Shown piece after piece: positions 1 through 8,314 of a stretch of DNA of 64,000 bases (its first letter is position 1; each line of letters starts with the position of its first letter). This stretch comes from Procambarus clarkii (lineage: Eukaryota; Arthropoda; Malacostraca; Decapoda; Cambaridae): positions 10,683,326-10,747,325 of the forward strand of contig NC_091208.1 in NCBI RefSeq assembly GCF_040958095.1, in the 5' to 3' direction. Below the pieces are notes generated by a model that saw only the letters and a list, made by a program, of their open reading frames with translations, was not told where the DNA came from and made no database searches. A program made the position numbers and the translations under genes.

Positions 1-345
1 ACCCATGACATAAATACTGTTAGATCTAGATGCTCTAGATATTTCATCCAATAGATGCTTTACTTCCATTCTGTCTAAATTTGGTGGCCTATATATAACT
101 CCTACTATAATATTATTTGCTTTTTCGTTTAATTCTATCCAAATAGTTTCTGTGTGTGGCTCAGTTTTGATTCCCTCTTTGAGGCTACATTTCAAATTGT
201 CCCTAACATATATGGCTGCTCCCCATCCTCGTCTAATATATCGATCTGTGTGAAATAGTTTAAATCCATTTATTTGATATTCAGCTAATAATTCTCTATT
301 TTCTACATTCATCCACGTTTCGGTAAGTGCAATAATATTTTTTTT
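1..345 (-). pseudogene. CR1-like LINE endonuclease fragment (unit A)
   Basis: Read on the minus strand, this is part of an apurinic-like endonuclease (EN) domain of a non-LTR retrotransposon. Conserved pieces are LTETW near the N-terminal side, the VGVIYRPPN strand and, in the sister copies, YVMGDFNFSG. It enters from the left edge of the window and lacks both ends, so it cannot encode a working protein. Near-identical copies start again near 2936, 22533, 24592 and 26806, always followed in the same order by the GIY-YIG fragment, (AT)n and minisatellites. The repeated order shows it is a passenger in a larger repeating unit rather than an independent insertion. The LINE clade (CR1/L2-like) is inferred from motif style only. 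Confidence 0.7.
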
Positions 346-439
346 TTAATTATAGCATAAAATAGTAAATATTTACAATGAATTAGTGAGACAAATGTGT
401 TCCAATGATCCTACATAAATCACCCTTTAATTGATCTAT

Positions 440-982
440 TTAAAATTGATCTAAGTAATATAAACACCTGCTATTGTTGAAATTACTTTCTTTTGTGATC
501 TGTATCAAAGCAGATTCAATTATGTTTCTGTTATAGTTATAGGAGCCGGCCGGCCGAGCGGACAGCACGCTGGACTTGTGATCCTGTGGTCCTGGGTTCG
601 ATCCCAGGCGCCGGCGAGAAACAATGGGCAGAGTTTCTTTCACCCTATGCCCCTGTTACCTAGCAGTAAAATAGGTACCTGGGTGTTAGTCAGCTGTCAC
701 GGGCTGCTTCCTGGGGGTGGAGGCCTGGTCGAGGACAGGGCCGCGGGGACACTAAAAATCCCCGAAATCATCTCAAGATAACCTCAAGATAGGTGCTTTT
801 ACAATTCGTTATTGAAGAAGCCATCTCCCAATCAATTTGGTGAGCATCTTCTGACAGATGAACAAACAAAGCATTAGACAATTGGCCATGTCTTACAGAG
901 TATTTATGTTGCGAAATTCTACATTTCAAATCTTTAGATATTTGCCCAACATAGAACTTATTACAGTCTTTACAAGGTATTT

Positions 983-985
<3 letters not shown>
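440..985 (-). pseudogene. GIY-YIG endonuclease fragment of a Penelope-like element, split by a SINE
   Basis: On the minus strand this encodes the C-terminal part of a GIY-YIG nuclease of the type fused to Penelope-like reverse transcriptases. In the cleaner sister copies (for example 15711-16060) the run goes VIYKIPC (GIY strand), YVGQTS (YIG strand), then CRISQHKYSVRHGQ and NALFVHLSEDAHQIDW. No reverse transcriptase is attached. A tRNA-derived SINE (about 544-792) interrupts this copy, and the other three copies lack that insertion. The fragment ends abruptly in an (AT)n tract near 991. It could alternatively be the tail of another GIY-YIG retroelement, but the cysteine pair before YVG favours a PLE. 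Confidence 0.65.
544..792 (+). mobile_element. tRNA-derived SINE
   Basis: A 71-base tRNA-like head (545-615) has complementary ends (GCCGGC / GCCGGC), an A-box-like GGCCGAGCGG and a perfect B box GGTTCGATCCC. It is followed by a GC-rich body and a tail of CTCAAGATAAC-like repeats. The insertion splits a sequence that is continuous in the three sister copies (ATAGTTATAGG directly before TGCTTTTAC). The flank is duplicated as about 5 bases (ATAGG) on the right side, consistent with target-primed insertion. Transcription would be by RNA polymerase III from the internal promoter. The small ORFs across it have no coding support. Confidence 0.8.

Positions 986-988
<3 letters not shown>

Positions 989-1036
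<48 letters not shown>
989..1036. repeat. (AT)n microsatellite
   Basis: A nearly pure AT dinucleotide tract sits at the truncated edge of the GIY-YIG fragment. The equivalent place in unit B (16149-16252) has more than twice the length, while units C and D have only a few dinucleotides, so this tract is highly length-variable between copies. Confidence 0.95.
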
Positions 1037-1043
<7 letters not shown>

Positions 1044-1154
1044 TGGCAATGTAGGCCAAATGGAGTATTTTTAAACGATACAATTAGCTAAATATACTTT
1101 AAAACACATTACAAGTACTCCACTGAAGATAATGAAATATAATAATCAGTAATA

Positions 1155-1297
1155 ATCAGCTGCCCGAAACGCTTTGCGTAATAGTGGCTTTAGGCATTGT
1201 ATGTACTAGCTCTATCTATAAATCCATCAACTTTGTATCTTACCTTTTATGTATGCACCTTACCTGAATAAAAATTTATTTATTTATTTATTTATTC
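1155..1297 (+). mobile_element. LINE 3' tail with (TTTA)n end
   Basis: A conserved block starting CCGAAACGCTTTGCGTAAT and ending TACCTGAATAAAAA is followed by TTTA repeats. The same block recurs at 16378-16512, 23600-23735 and 25658-25795, and inverted at about 41115-41255 where it interrupts a PLE. A short tail with a simple-sequence terminus that inserts alone is typical of 5'-truncated CR1-like LINEs. No coding sequence remains. Confidence 0.6.
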
Positions 1298-1339
1298 ATA
1301 ATAAATTTATCTGGGTGTAAATTTAGCTGGAGAGAAAAA

Positions 1340-1410
1340 GGCTCCGCCAGGAGTTGAACCTGAGTCTGCCACTTTAAAGGCGGCCGTGCTGACCGCTGCA
1401 ACACAGAGCC
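1340..1410 (-). other. tRNA-like sequence (unit A copy)
   Basis: Minus-strand reading gives a 71-base cloverleaf. The acceptor arm is GGCTCTG with CGGAGCC, the anticodon arm is GCCGC/GTGGC around the loop CTTTAAA, and the T arm TCAGG/CCTGG closes a canonical TTCAACT loop. The anticodon position reads UUA, which would decode the stop codon UAA, so this is unlikely to be a normal host tRNA. Copies at 16553-16623, 23775-23845 and 25836-25906 occupy the same place in each macro-unit. It is probably a tRNA-derived SINE head or relic; a suppressor tRNA is a remote alternative. Confidence 0.55.
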
Positions 1411-1496
1411 GGGTTCTGGAATTATTGTGTTTATTATATAAATGTTGTGGATAAAATGTTTATATAAGCAATATAAATGATCATAAGTTGTAAGGT

Positions 1497-1920
1497 ATGT
1501 GAGGGTAATTATTACTATACAAGGTGTGGCAAGGTTACAATACAATGGTGTGGCAGTAAGTGTTACTGTACAAGATGAGGCAGTAAATATTTAAATACAA
1601 GAGTGCGGCAGTGATACAATATACGGTGTAGCAACAACGTGTTACATTATAAGGTGTGGCAGTGTTACATTACATAGTGTGGCAGAAAGTTTTACCATAC
1701 AAGGTGTGGCAGTAAGTATTACAATACAAGGTGTGGCAGTAAGAGTTACATTACAGGGTGTGGCAGTAAGAGTTACATTACAGGGTGTGGCAGTAAGAGT
1801 TACATTACAGGGTGTGGCAGTTAGAGTTACATTACAGGATGTGGCAGTAGGTGTTACAATGCAAAATGCAGTAGTATTACAATACAAAATGTGGGAATAT
1901 GTCTTGAAATGCAAGATGTG
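1497..1920. repeat. 27-bp minisatellite and diverged variants (unit A)
   Basis: The core GTGTGGCAGTAAGAGTTACA plus TTACAGG repeats with a 27-base period at 1730-1850, flanked by more diverged relatives on both sides. Because 27 is divisible by three, long ORFs spelling a nine-residue repeat exist on both strands. They have no independent support as genes. Confidence 0.9.
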
Positions 1921-1959
1921 ATTGTGTTACAATACACGGTGTAGTAGTAAGTATTTCAA

Positions 1960-2935
1960 TACAAGGTGTGGCAGTGTAACAATACAACGTGTGGCAGTGT
2001 AGCAATACAAGGTGTTGCAGTGAAACAATACAAAATGTGGCAGTGTAACAATACAACATGTGGCAGTGTAACAATACAACGTGTGGCTGTATAACAATAC
2101 AACCTGTGGCAGTGTAACAATACAAGGTGTGGCAGTGTAACAATACAACATGTGGCAGTGTAACAATACAACGTGTGGCAGTGTAACAATACAACGTGTG
2201 GCAGTGTAACAATACAACATGTGGAAGTGTAACAATACAACGTGTGGCAGTGTAACAATACAACATATGCCAGTGTAACAATATAACATGTGGCAGTGTA
2301 ACAATACAAGGTGTGGCAGTGTAACAGTACAACACGTGGCAGTGTAACAATACAACATGTGGCAGTGTAACAATACAACATGTGGCAGTGTAACAATACA
2401 ACGTGTGCCAGTGTAACAATACAACGTGTGGCAGTGTAACAATACAACATGTGGCAGTGTAACAATGCAACATGTGGCAGTGTAACAATACAGCATGTGG
2501 CAGTGTAACAATACGAGGTGTGGCAGTGTAACAATACAACATGTGGAAGTGTAACAATACAACGTGTGGCAGTGTAACAATACAACGTGTGGCAGTGAAA
2601 CAATGAAACTTATGGCATTGTAACAATACAACATGTGGCAGTGTAACAATACAAGGTGTGGCAGTGTAACAATACAACATGTGGAAGTGTAACAATACAA
2701 CCTGTGGCAGTGTAACAATACAAGGTGTGGCGGTGTAACAATACAACATGTGGCAGTGTAACAATACAACATGTGGAAGTGTAACAATACAACGTGTGGC
2801 AGTGTAACAATACAACATATGGCAGTGTAACAATACAACAATTGGCAGTGTAACAATACAAGGTATTGCGGTGTAACAATACAACATGTAGCAGTGTAAC
2901 AATACAACGTGTGGCAGTGTAACAATACAACGTTC
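1960..2935. repeat. 23-bp minisatellite (unit A)
   Basis: About 42 copies of a 23-base monomer (core GTGGCAGTGTAACAATACAA) lie head to tail. Variation is concentrated in the AC/GG/AT dinucleotides next to GTGTGG. It borders the LINE endonuclease fragment at 2936. The minus strand contains no stop codon in the monomer, and the 23-base period rotates the frame, so all three minus frames stay open for hundreds of codons. Those ORFs are artefacts of composition. Confidence 0.95.
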
Positions 2936-3375
2936 CTTAATGTGTTGCGTAAGAAAGCAATCGTCAATTAATTCTAGAAAATCTTCTGCTTCACTATACC
3001 CTGTTTTGTTCAATCAGTTTATTCCACTAAAATTAAAGTCACCCATGACATAAATACTGTTAGATCTAGATGCTCTAGATATTTCATCCCATAGATGCTT
3101 TGCTTCCATTCTGTCTAAATTTGGTGGCCTATATATAACTCCTACTATAATATTGTTTGCTTTTTCGTTTAATTCTATCCAAATAGTTTCTTTGTGTGGC
3201 TCAGTTTTGATTCCCTCTTTGAGACTACATTTCAAATTGTCCCTAACATATATGGCTGCTCCCCATCCTCGTCTAATATATCGATCTGTGTGAAATAGTT
3301 TAAATCCATTTATTTGATATTCAGCTAATAATTATCTATTTTCTACATTCATCCACGTTTCGGTAAGTGCAATAA
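2936..3375 (-). pseudogene. CR1-like LINE endonuclease fragment (unit B)
   Basis: Minus-strand translation shows the C-terminal half of an EN domain: VGVIYRPPNLDRME, then YVMGDFNFSGIN (the GDFN catalytic motif), then LELIDDCFLTQH at its end, where the reading frame runs into the 23-bp minisatellite. It is truncated at both ends. The BEL element is inserted 61 bases to the right, and the interrupted unit resumes at 15711. Confidence 0.75.
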
Positions 3376-3436
3376 TTTCTATTTTTTTAATTATATCATA
3401 AAATAGTAAATATTTACAATGAATTAGTGAGACAAA

Positions 3437-5040
3437 TGTTGGATATTTCCAACACCGAATACAACATTGTTGTATTCTCATTACTTATTACTAACCATAC
3501 TAACTATTGTAGTAAGTAAAATTAACAACTCATAGAATTCTCATGTACTAATAATTTATCTGTGCATTAGGCTAGAGTTCTCACGTCACCTGACGCCAGT
3601 ATTGCGCCAGATTTCATTACAGTAAACACATTATATCCAATTTGTGTGAGAATTAAATACGATTCTCCATAATTAAAGCATTCTGTATGACAACTGATTG
3701 CAGACGAATTGTTCTCTAACTAAAAGCTGAATAGAGTGTTAGAATCATAGCGTCTACCTCGCGATAGAGTTAACGTCATCAATGAATGCCATGGGGAGAC
3801 ATTAATTCCTCTCCCTTATATATTTACTATTCTTAAATTAGTAAATAATAATAATTTGTTCCTCTAAATAATAAACCCGTCCAGTCTTTAACGTTTCAAG
3901 CGCAAATGCGAGAAATATTAATGTTCGAGACAATGATTTGTGTTATGAACGTCGACTCGGCGTGGGTTGGAGGGACACCATCCTCCTCAGTACGCGGACA
4001 CGTGCAGAGCCGAAAGGAGGCAAAGCTGCGCTTACCGTACTCGTAAAAGACGCCATTGTCCAGCAAATAGGACAAGTGTTATCCATCCTCAGATGAAAGC
4101 CTCCACTGTGAGGCGTGAATGACCTTGCAGATAATATCTTCAACTAGATCTGGTGTTAAATAAGGGACCCCTTGATTTGGTTCCTGACGACACGTAATCA
4201 GCCAACTTGAAGCGCATCACTATCCAGGATAGGTTCACCGGAACCTGGGATGCGAAAATACGGCAATCTTAATACATGTACAGTGCCCACAGCTAAGTAC
4301 TCCTTTATTTGATGCATCATTTACAGGTCTGATAATAGCAGGGTGATTGTTCGTTATGAAGCGGGATAACACCTAATAACAGGTGATTAGCATTTCATCT
4401 GTAAATCTTAACATTTTTGAATATAAATTGAGTAGTTAAATCAATTGCTACTGGTAGTTATTTATCTTGCAGTCCGAGAGAAGAATTCCTCATGCTGCCT
4501 TCTCCATGTTGAACCGTACCATTTGTCAGTGTACCGGATCTGGAGATTAAGAGGACTTCTATGGTTATCTAAAGGAATCTGCTTCAAGCTAAGATTTATT
4601 TCCTTTTTATCCATTCCTTTGCAATTTGATTTATTCAGAATGTTTTGATATTAATGTGTGATTTACTGTAACTCATTATTATGCTCATATTCATATTCTT
4701 CTTTATGTGAATGATATTGTATTCAGCATTATTTTATAGGATTAGATTATTATTAATTGAATTAGTGAACGAACCACACTGATTCCTGGACGTACTTACC
4801 TCCAGTAATAACCCCCCAATGTAGGTGTTTGAGGCTTAATTTCTTTTAATAATACAGCCCATTAATTAATCTTATGATCATGCTTTCTAGTTATATCCAT
4901 AGTTACTGGTTTCATCTAGGAATTATTTAATGATCAGAAATTCTCAGTTTCCCTCTTTACTTTAAAGGTGGGTGGTCCTTCGTAATTTAATTTACTACTT
5001 TAATTATTAATTAATCAGAATCAAGCCCAAATATCCCACA
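3437..5040 (+). repeat. BEL/Pao 5' LTR
   Basis: This 1604-base LTR opens TGTTGGATATTTCCAACA (itself a short inverted repeat) and closes ATCCCACA. It matches the 3' LTR except for substitutions and the LINE insertions in the latter. Small ORFs inside it appear in both LTRs but have no recognisable product. It should contain the promoter and polyadenylation site; I cannot pinpoint them. Confidence 0.93.
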
Positions 5041-5062
5041 TTATGGTCCTTCGAACCGGATA
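5041..5062 (+). promoter_or_regulatory. Probable primer binding site
   Basis: Directly after the LTR end comes TTA and then TGGTCCTTCGAACCGGAT. A TGG start complementary to a tRNA CCA end in this position is the hallmark of a primer binding site. I cannot name the tRNA with confidence, because the TTCGAA stretch sits closer to the CCA than in a standard tRNA 3' end. Confidence 0.6.
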
Positions 5063-5210
5063 GGCATTAAATTTATAATTAAAATATTAACCATTAATAA
5101 CTAATCCTTGTGTGATAGAAGCTAGACTAACTATTTAATTAATTGTGTCAACTAACATTGTAACACATTAGTTAGCCTAGATCACACTAACATGTTGCTA
5201 CTTTTACCTC

Positions 5211-5756
5211 ATGTATAAAGTGGCTTTAGGGGGTCATAGCCAATTACCCACAACACTTAGACCTATACCTCACACCGAGGTGAGAATCTTTAGGTCACCA
5301 GGAGCAACAGCTCATAACTTTTACAACAACACCACCCTAACACCTGCGTTAGAGTGGCCTCACCATCTAACCATTATATACTTAGGTGGCAATGACATCC
5401 ACCCCACTCGTCATCCAGCCGAGGTGATCAAACACCTCAAAAACATAATTTCTTCTTTCAAGCTCATCAGTGAATCAGTAGTATTCACATTAGTGGAGCC
5501 TCGCCAACCAAGCCAAGATAATCGTTGGGGAGTAACTCCGGAATACTACCTTAGAGCTGCTAAGTACATAAATTTCAGGCTGAAAAAACGAGTGAGATTG
5601 GATGCCACATATATCCAATTTACGGCCAGACCTTACAGACAGAACCTGACCAGAGACGGTGTACATTTGTCAGGGGAATCTAGGTTGCATGTGGTTGACA
5701 AGTTAATTAACACCATCAACCATCACAAAAGGCTGTGGCTAGCAAGCCAAACTTAA
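5211..5756 (+). CDS. SGNH/GDSL-hydrolase-like protein encoded upstream of gag in the BEL element
   Basis: This 181-residue ORF has an ATG start, between the 5' LTR and gag. All four SGNH blocks are visible in order: GGHSQ with the nucleophile Ser10 (block I, with H in place of the usual D), Gly31 in SPGATAH (block II), Asn61 in YLGGND (block III), and Asp149/His152 in DGVHLS (block V). Predicted strands precede the Ser and Asn blocks, as in the flavodoxin-like fold. SGNH hydrolases cleave esters of lipids or carbohydrates. Such domains are known in ORF1 of CR1-like LINEs and in some DIRS-group elements. I do not know of one in BEL/Pao, so the role here is open. No signal peptide or membrane segment is seen. 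It is followed by about 540 bases without a gene before gag and lies in a different frame from gag. A host-derived capture is an alternative. Confidence 0.7.
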   Translation: MYKVALGGHSQLPTTLRPIPHTEVRIFRSPGATAHNFYNNTTLTPALEWPHHLTIIYLGGNDIHPTRHPAEVIKHLKNIISSFKLISESVVFTLVEPRQPSQDNRWGVTPEYYLRAAKYINFRLKKRVRLDATYIQFTARPYRQNLTRDGVHLSGESRLHVVDKLINTINHHKRLWLASQT

Positions 5757-6297
5757 CTGTACATAATTGTTCACCTGTGTGTGCAAGAGCACTCTTATAA
5801 AACAAAAAACCCAAAAATACAGCACAACTATATTTACTTTACTGCACCACAATAATCTTTACCCATGTTATTAGGTAGAATTTAGGCTGAGATTGTGCTG
5901 AATTTGGTACAAGCCCAGACTAAATAATTTTATAGTTCTTAGTTAGGAATTATTACGACTAGATCTAAAACTAGTCAGTGTTGTGTATTATATTATTTGT
6001 GCTGACCCTCTATAGGGTGGGATAAATTTTGAGATAACTCTGATTGGAGTGTCTCCATAATATTTCTCTTGTATGCATTATTTTGTGTATCTATTTTGCG
6101 TATTGCTGGATTATCTCCATTAACTCTGATGGTGATAAGGATGAGCTAACCAGACGAGAACTAGTGGTGGAGTTCAGACAGTACACAAAATATCTAGCTA
6201 TTTGTTGTTAGGTAGGTAGGTACATTCAACCTCCAGTGAGGTAAAATATAAAGTAGTCACTTTAATTTAGGCTACAATTAATGTTACCTGTTCACTA

Positions 6298-8310
6298 ATG
6301 AACATGTACCCGAGCTTCATTAGTAATACATATGCTAACACTGTGAAGTTTGACCCTAAGCCCAACATGGCTACTCCTGAACAATTGAGGAGAACCTACA
6401 TTGGCCTTAAAGGTCACTTGACCAGATTAATTAATAAGGCTGATGATTTAACTAAAGATAATCCCATTGACTCTTATCACTTAGAGTCAACAGTTAGATT
6501 GGCTGATCTGAAATTTGATCAAGTCAGAACTGCAGGTCAATCTTATCTTGATCTGCTAAATACTGTAGAAACTGATCCAGATGAAGTAAGTCAAATAGTA
6601 ACCGACATCTCCCAATATGAAGAGGAGACTCATGATAAAATTTTCAGGCTATCTAAATTAGCCAAACAGTCTGGATCCAATGCCAGCAACACTGGGTCTC
6701 ACTTCAATAATCACTTACCTGAGGTTCGTTTACCTACTCTAGACTTGCCCACCTTTTCAGGATTAGATACAGAAAATTGGGATAATTTTTGGACTTCCTT
6801 TGAAGTTCACATCCATAAGAAACAGTCTCTAGACAAAGTTTCTAAATTTTCATACCTACTCAGTCTTCTCACAGGAGAGGCTAAAAAGGTCATACATAAC
6901 CTTACTCTTAATGAGAGTAATTATGAGGAAGTTATAAAACTCCTGAAGTTGAACTATTGCAACAAAGAGTTAAGTATAGCTACCCTTTATTATCAATTGC
7001 TAGATCTGAATGCACCAAACAGTAGACCAGAGTCACTTCAAAGCTTCAGACTAGAAGTAGAGTCTCTAGTAAAGGCCTTAGGTACCAAGGTTAATATACC
7101 TAGTTCTGAATGGTCAATCAAGCTATTGTTACAGAGGAAATTACCTCGAAACGTCTTGACAGAGCTCTGCTCACATTATAATACTGAGTTTCTTACTCTC
7201 GATCAGATTTTCGAGGGGTTGAGGATCACAGTTAATAGGTTAAAGACTCATGACAGAATTAAACCTGAGTCCAAACCAATTAATACTGATATTTCAGTCA
7301 AACCTAAACAGACTCCTAGTAAGTCTAATAAATATAAATCAAAACCTACTCCATCCACCAGGAAAAGAAGTGGAAATGTAGGTACCTATTCAGTATCTCC
7401 TTCAGAGATAACCAATGACTTGTCTACTAAAGAGACTAAGTCTATTAACCAGAGAAAGTGTCTGTTCTGCAATCAGGAACACACCACTTACCAATGCTCT
7501 GCTTATCCTACGTATAATGCTAGAGTTAAAAGGTTACAGGAATTGCACAAATGCACTAAATGTATGGGTTCTCATGATCCCAAGAAATGTGCAGTACCAC
7601 TACGTACTTGCAAACGTTGTAACCAAGGTGTACACCACTACGCCTTATGTAGGAAATCTCCTACACCAACTCTGACCACTGGAGAGAATTTTACTAATTC
7701 TACGGCAGTGCAATATTGTAAAGTACATCACGAAGTGAATGTGCTTGCTACTGAGTCAGGCAATAGTACTACCTTGCCTACCGCTCAGCTTAAATTAATA
7801 AACCGAAGATCTAGAATTAACAGTAGAGGTCTCTTTGACCAAGGTTCCCAAAAAACCTTCATCACACAACAGTTGGTAGATGATATAAATTTAAAACCTA
7901 CCAAAAGTGTGAAGTTAAACATTTCTGGTTTCCTATCAAATAGTAGACCGCGTGACTACAAGGTAGTTAAATTACTAGTTAGATTAGGATCCTCTGCTAG
8001 CCCAATCCATGCGGTGGTAGTGGATAAGATTCCTACGGACCTGCAGGTCACAGGATTAGCTCGCACTGCGAGACACCTTAAGCGAAACCGCATGAGGCTA
8101 GCGGATCATAAAATAAATTCCGATTGCCTTACAGATATTGGAATATTAATAGGCGCGGATCATTATTATAAGTTTATCACTGGATGCACAAGGCAACATG
8201 GTATGAATTTGTTGTCGTCCGCAGGTGGCAAATTGCTCACAGGACCCGTGCTTTTCAGACAAGGTCCAACGCCCACAAACCAACAAACCAATAATGTAAT
8301 TGTGGCGTGA
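6298..8310 (+). CDS. gag: BEL/Pao gag-protease polyprotein, ending in UGA
   Basis: This 670-residue product starts at the first ATG. Residues about 145-290 match the DUF1759 gag domain (LPTLDLPTFSG, then YLLSLLTGEAKKVI). Three zinc-knuckle-like Cys/His clusters follow at about 387-452 (CLFCNQEHTTYQC, CTKCMGSHDPKKC, CKRCNQGVHHYALC). A DUF1758-type aspartic protease follows, with LFDQGSQKTFI at about 512-522; the active site reads DQG rather than the common D-S/T-G, which is usual in this family. The product would form virus-like particles in the cytoplasm. The frame ends at TGA 8308-8310 and the pol frame continues in phase beyond it with CTAG next, so this stop is likely a regulatory junction or a single nonsense mutation. 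Confidence 0.92.
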   Translation: MNMYPSFISNTYANTVKFDPKPNMATPEQLRRTYIGLKGHLTRLINKADDLTKDNPIDSYHLESTVRLADLKFDQVRTAGQSYLDLLNTVETDPDEVSQIVTDISQYEEETHDKIFRLSKLAKQSGSNASNTGSHFNNHLPEVRLPTLDLPTFSGLDTENWDNFWTSFEVHIHKKQSLDKVSKFSYLLSLLTGEAKKVIHNLTLNESNYEEVIKLLKLNYCNKELSIATLYYQLLDLNAPNSRPESLQSFRLEVESLVKALGTKVNIPSSEWSIKLLLQRKLPRNVLTELCSHYNTEFLTLDQIFEGLRITVNRLKTHDRIKPESKPINTDISVKPKQTPSKSNKYKSKPTPSTRKRSGNVGTYSVSPSEITNDLSTKETKSINQRKCLFCNQEHTTYQCSAYPTYNARVKRLQELHKCTKCMGSHDPKKCAVPLRTCKRCNQGVHHYALCRKSPTPTLTTGENFTNSTAVQYCKVHHEVNVLATESGNSTTLPTAQLKLINRRSRINSRGLFDQGSQKTFITQQLVDDINLKPTKSVKLNISGFLSNSRPRDYKVVKLLVRLGSSASPIHAVVVDKIPTDLQVTGLARTARHLKRNRMRLADHKINSDCLTDIGILIGADHYYKFITGCTRQHGMNLLSSAGGKLLTGPVLFRQGPTPTNQQTNNVIVA

Positions 8311-8314
8311 CTAG
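8308..8314 (+). promoter_or_regulatory. In-frame UGA-CUAG junction between gag-protease and pol
   Basis: The only stop separating two otherwise continuous same-phase frames of 670 and 1134 codons is TGA followed directly by CTAG. UGA CUAG is an established leaky stop context in alphaviruses and several animal genes. It would give a low Gag-Pol to Gag ratio without a frameshift. A chance nonsense mutation remains possible, because the next codons show no decay either way. Confidence 0.55.

Noticed and set aside
1642..3013. Long overlapping ORFs of 100-400 codons across the minisatellites (also 16712-18554, 24077-24623, 26152-26828)
   Set aside because: They follow the repeat period exactly, occur in several frames at once and lack any domain; they are by-products of stop-free monomers.
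3943..4143. 66-codon minus-strand ORF repeated identically at 14613-14813, and a 67-codon plus-strand ORF at 4445/15115
   Set aside because: They lie within the BEL LTRs and are duplicated only because the LTRs are; no domain or codon-level signal.
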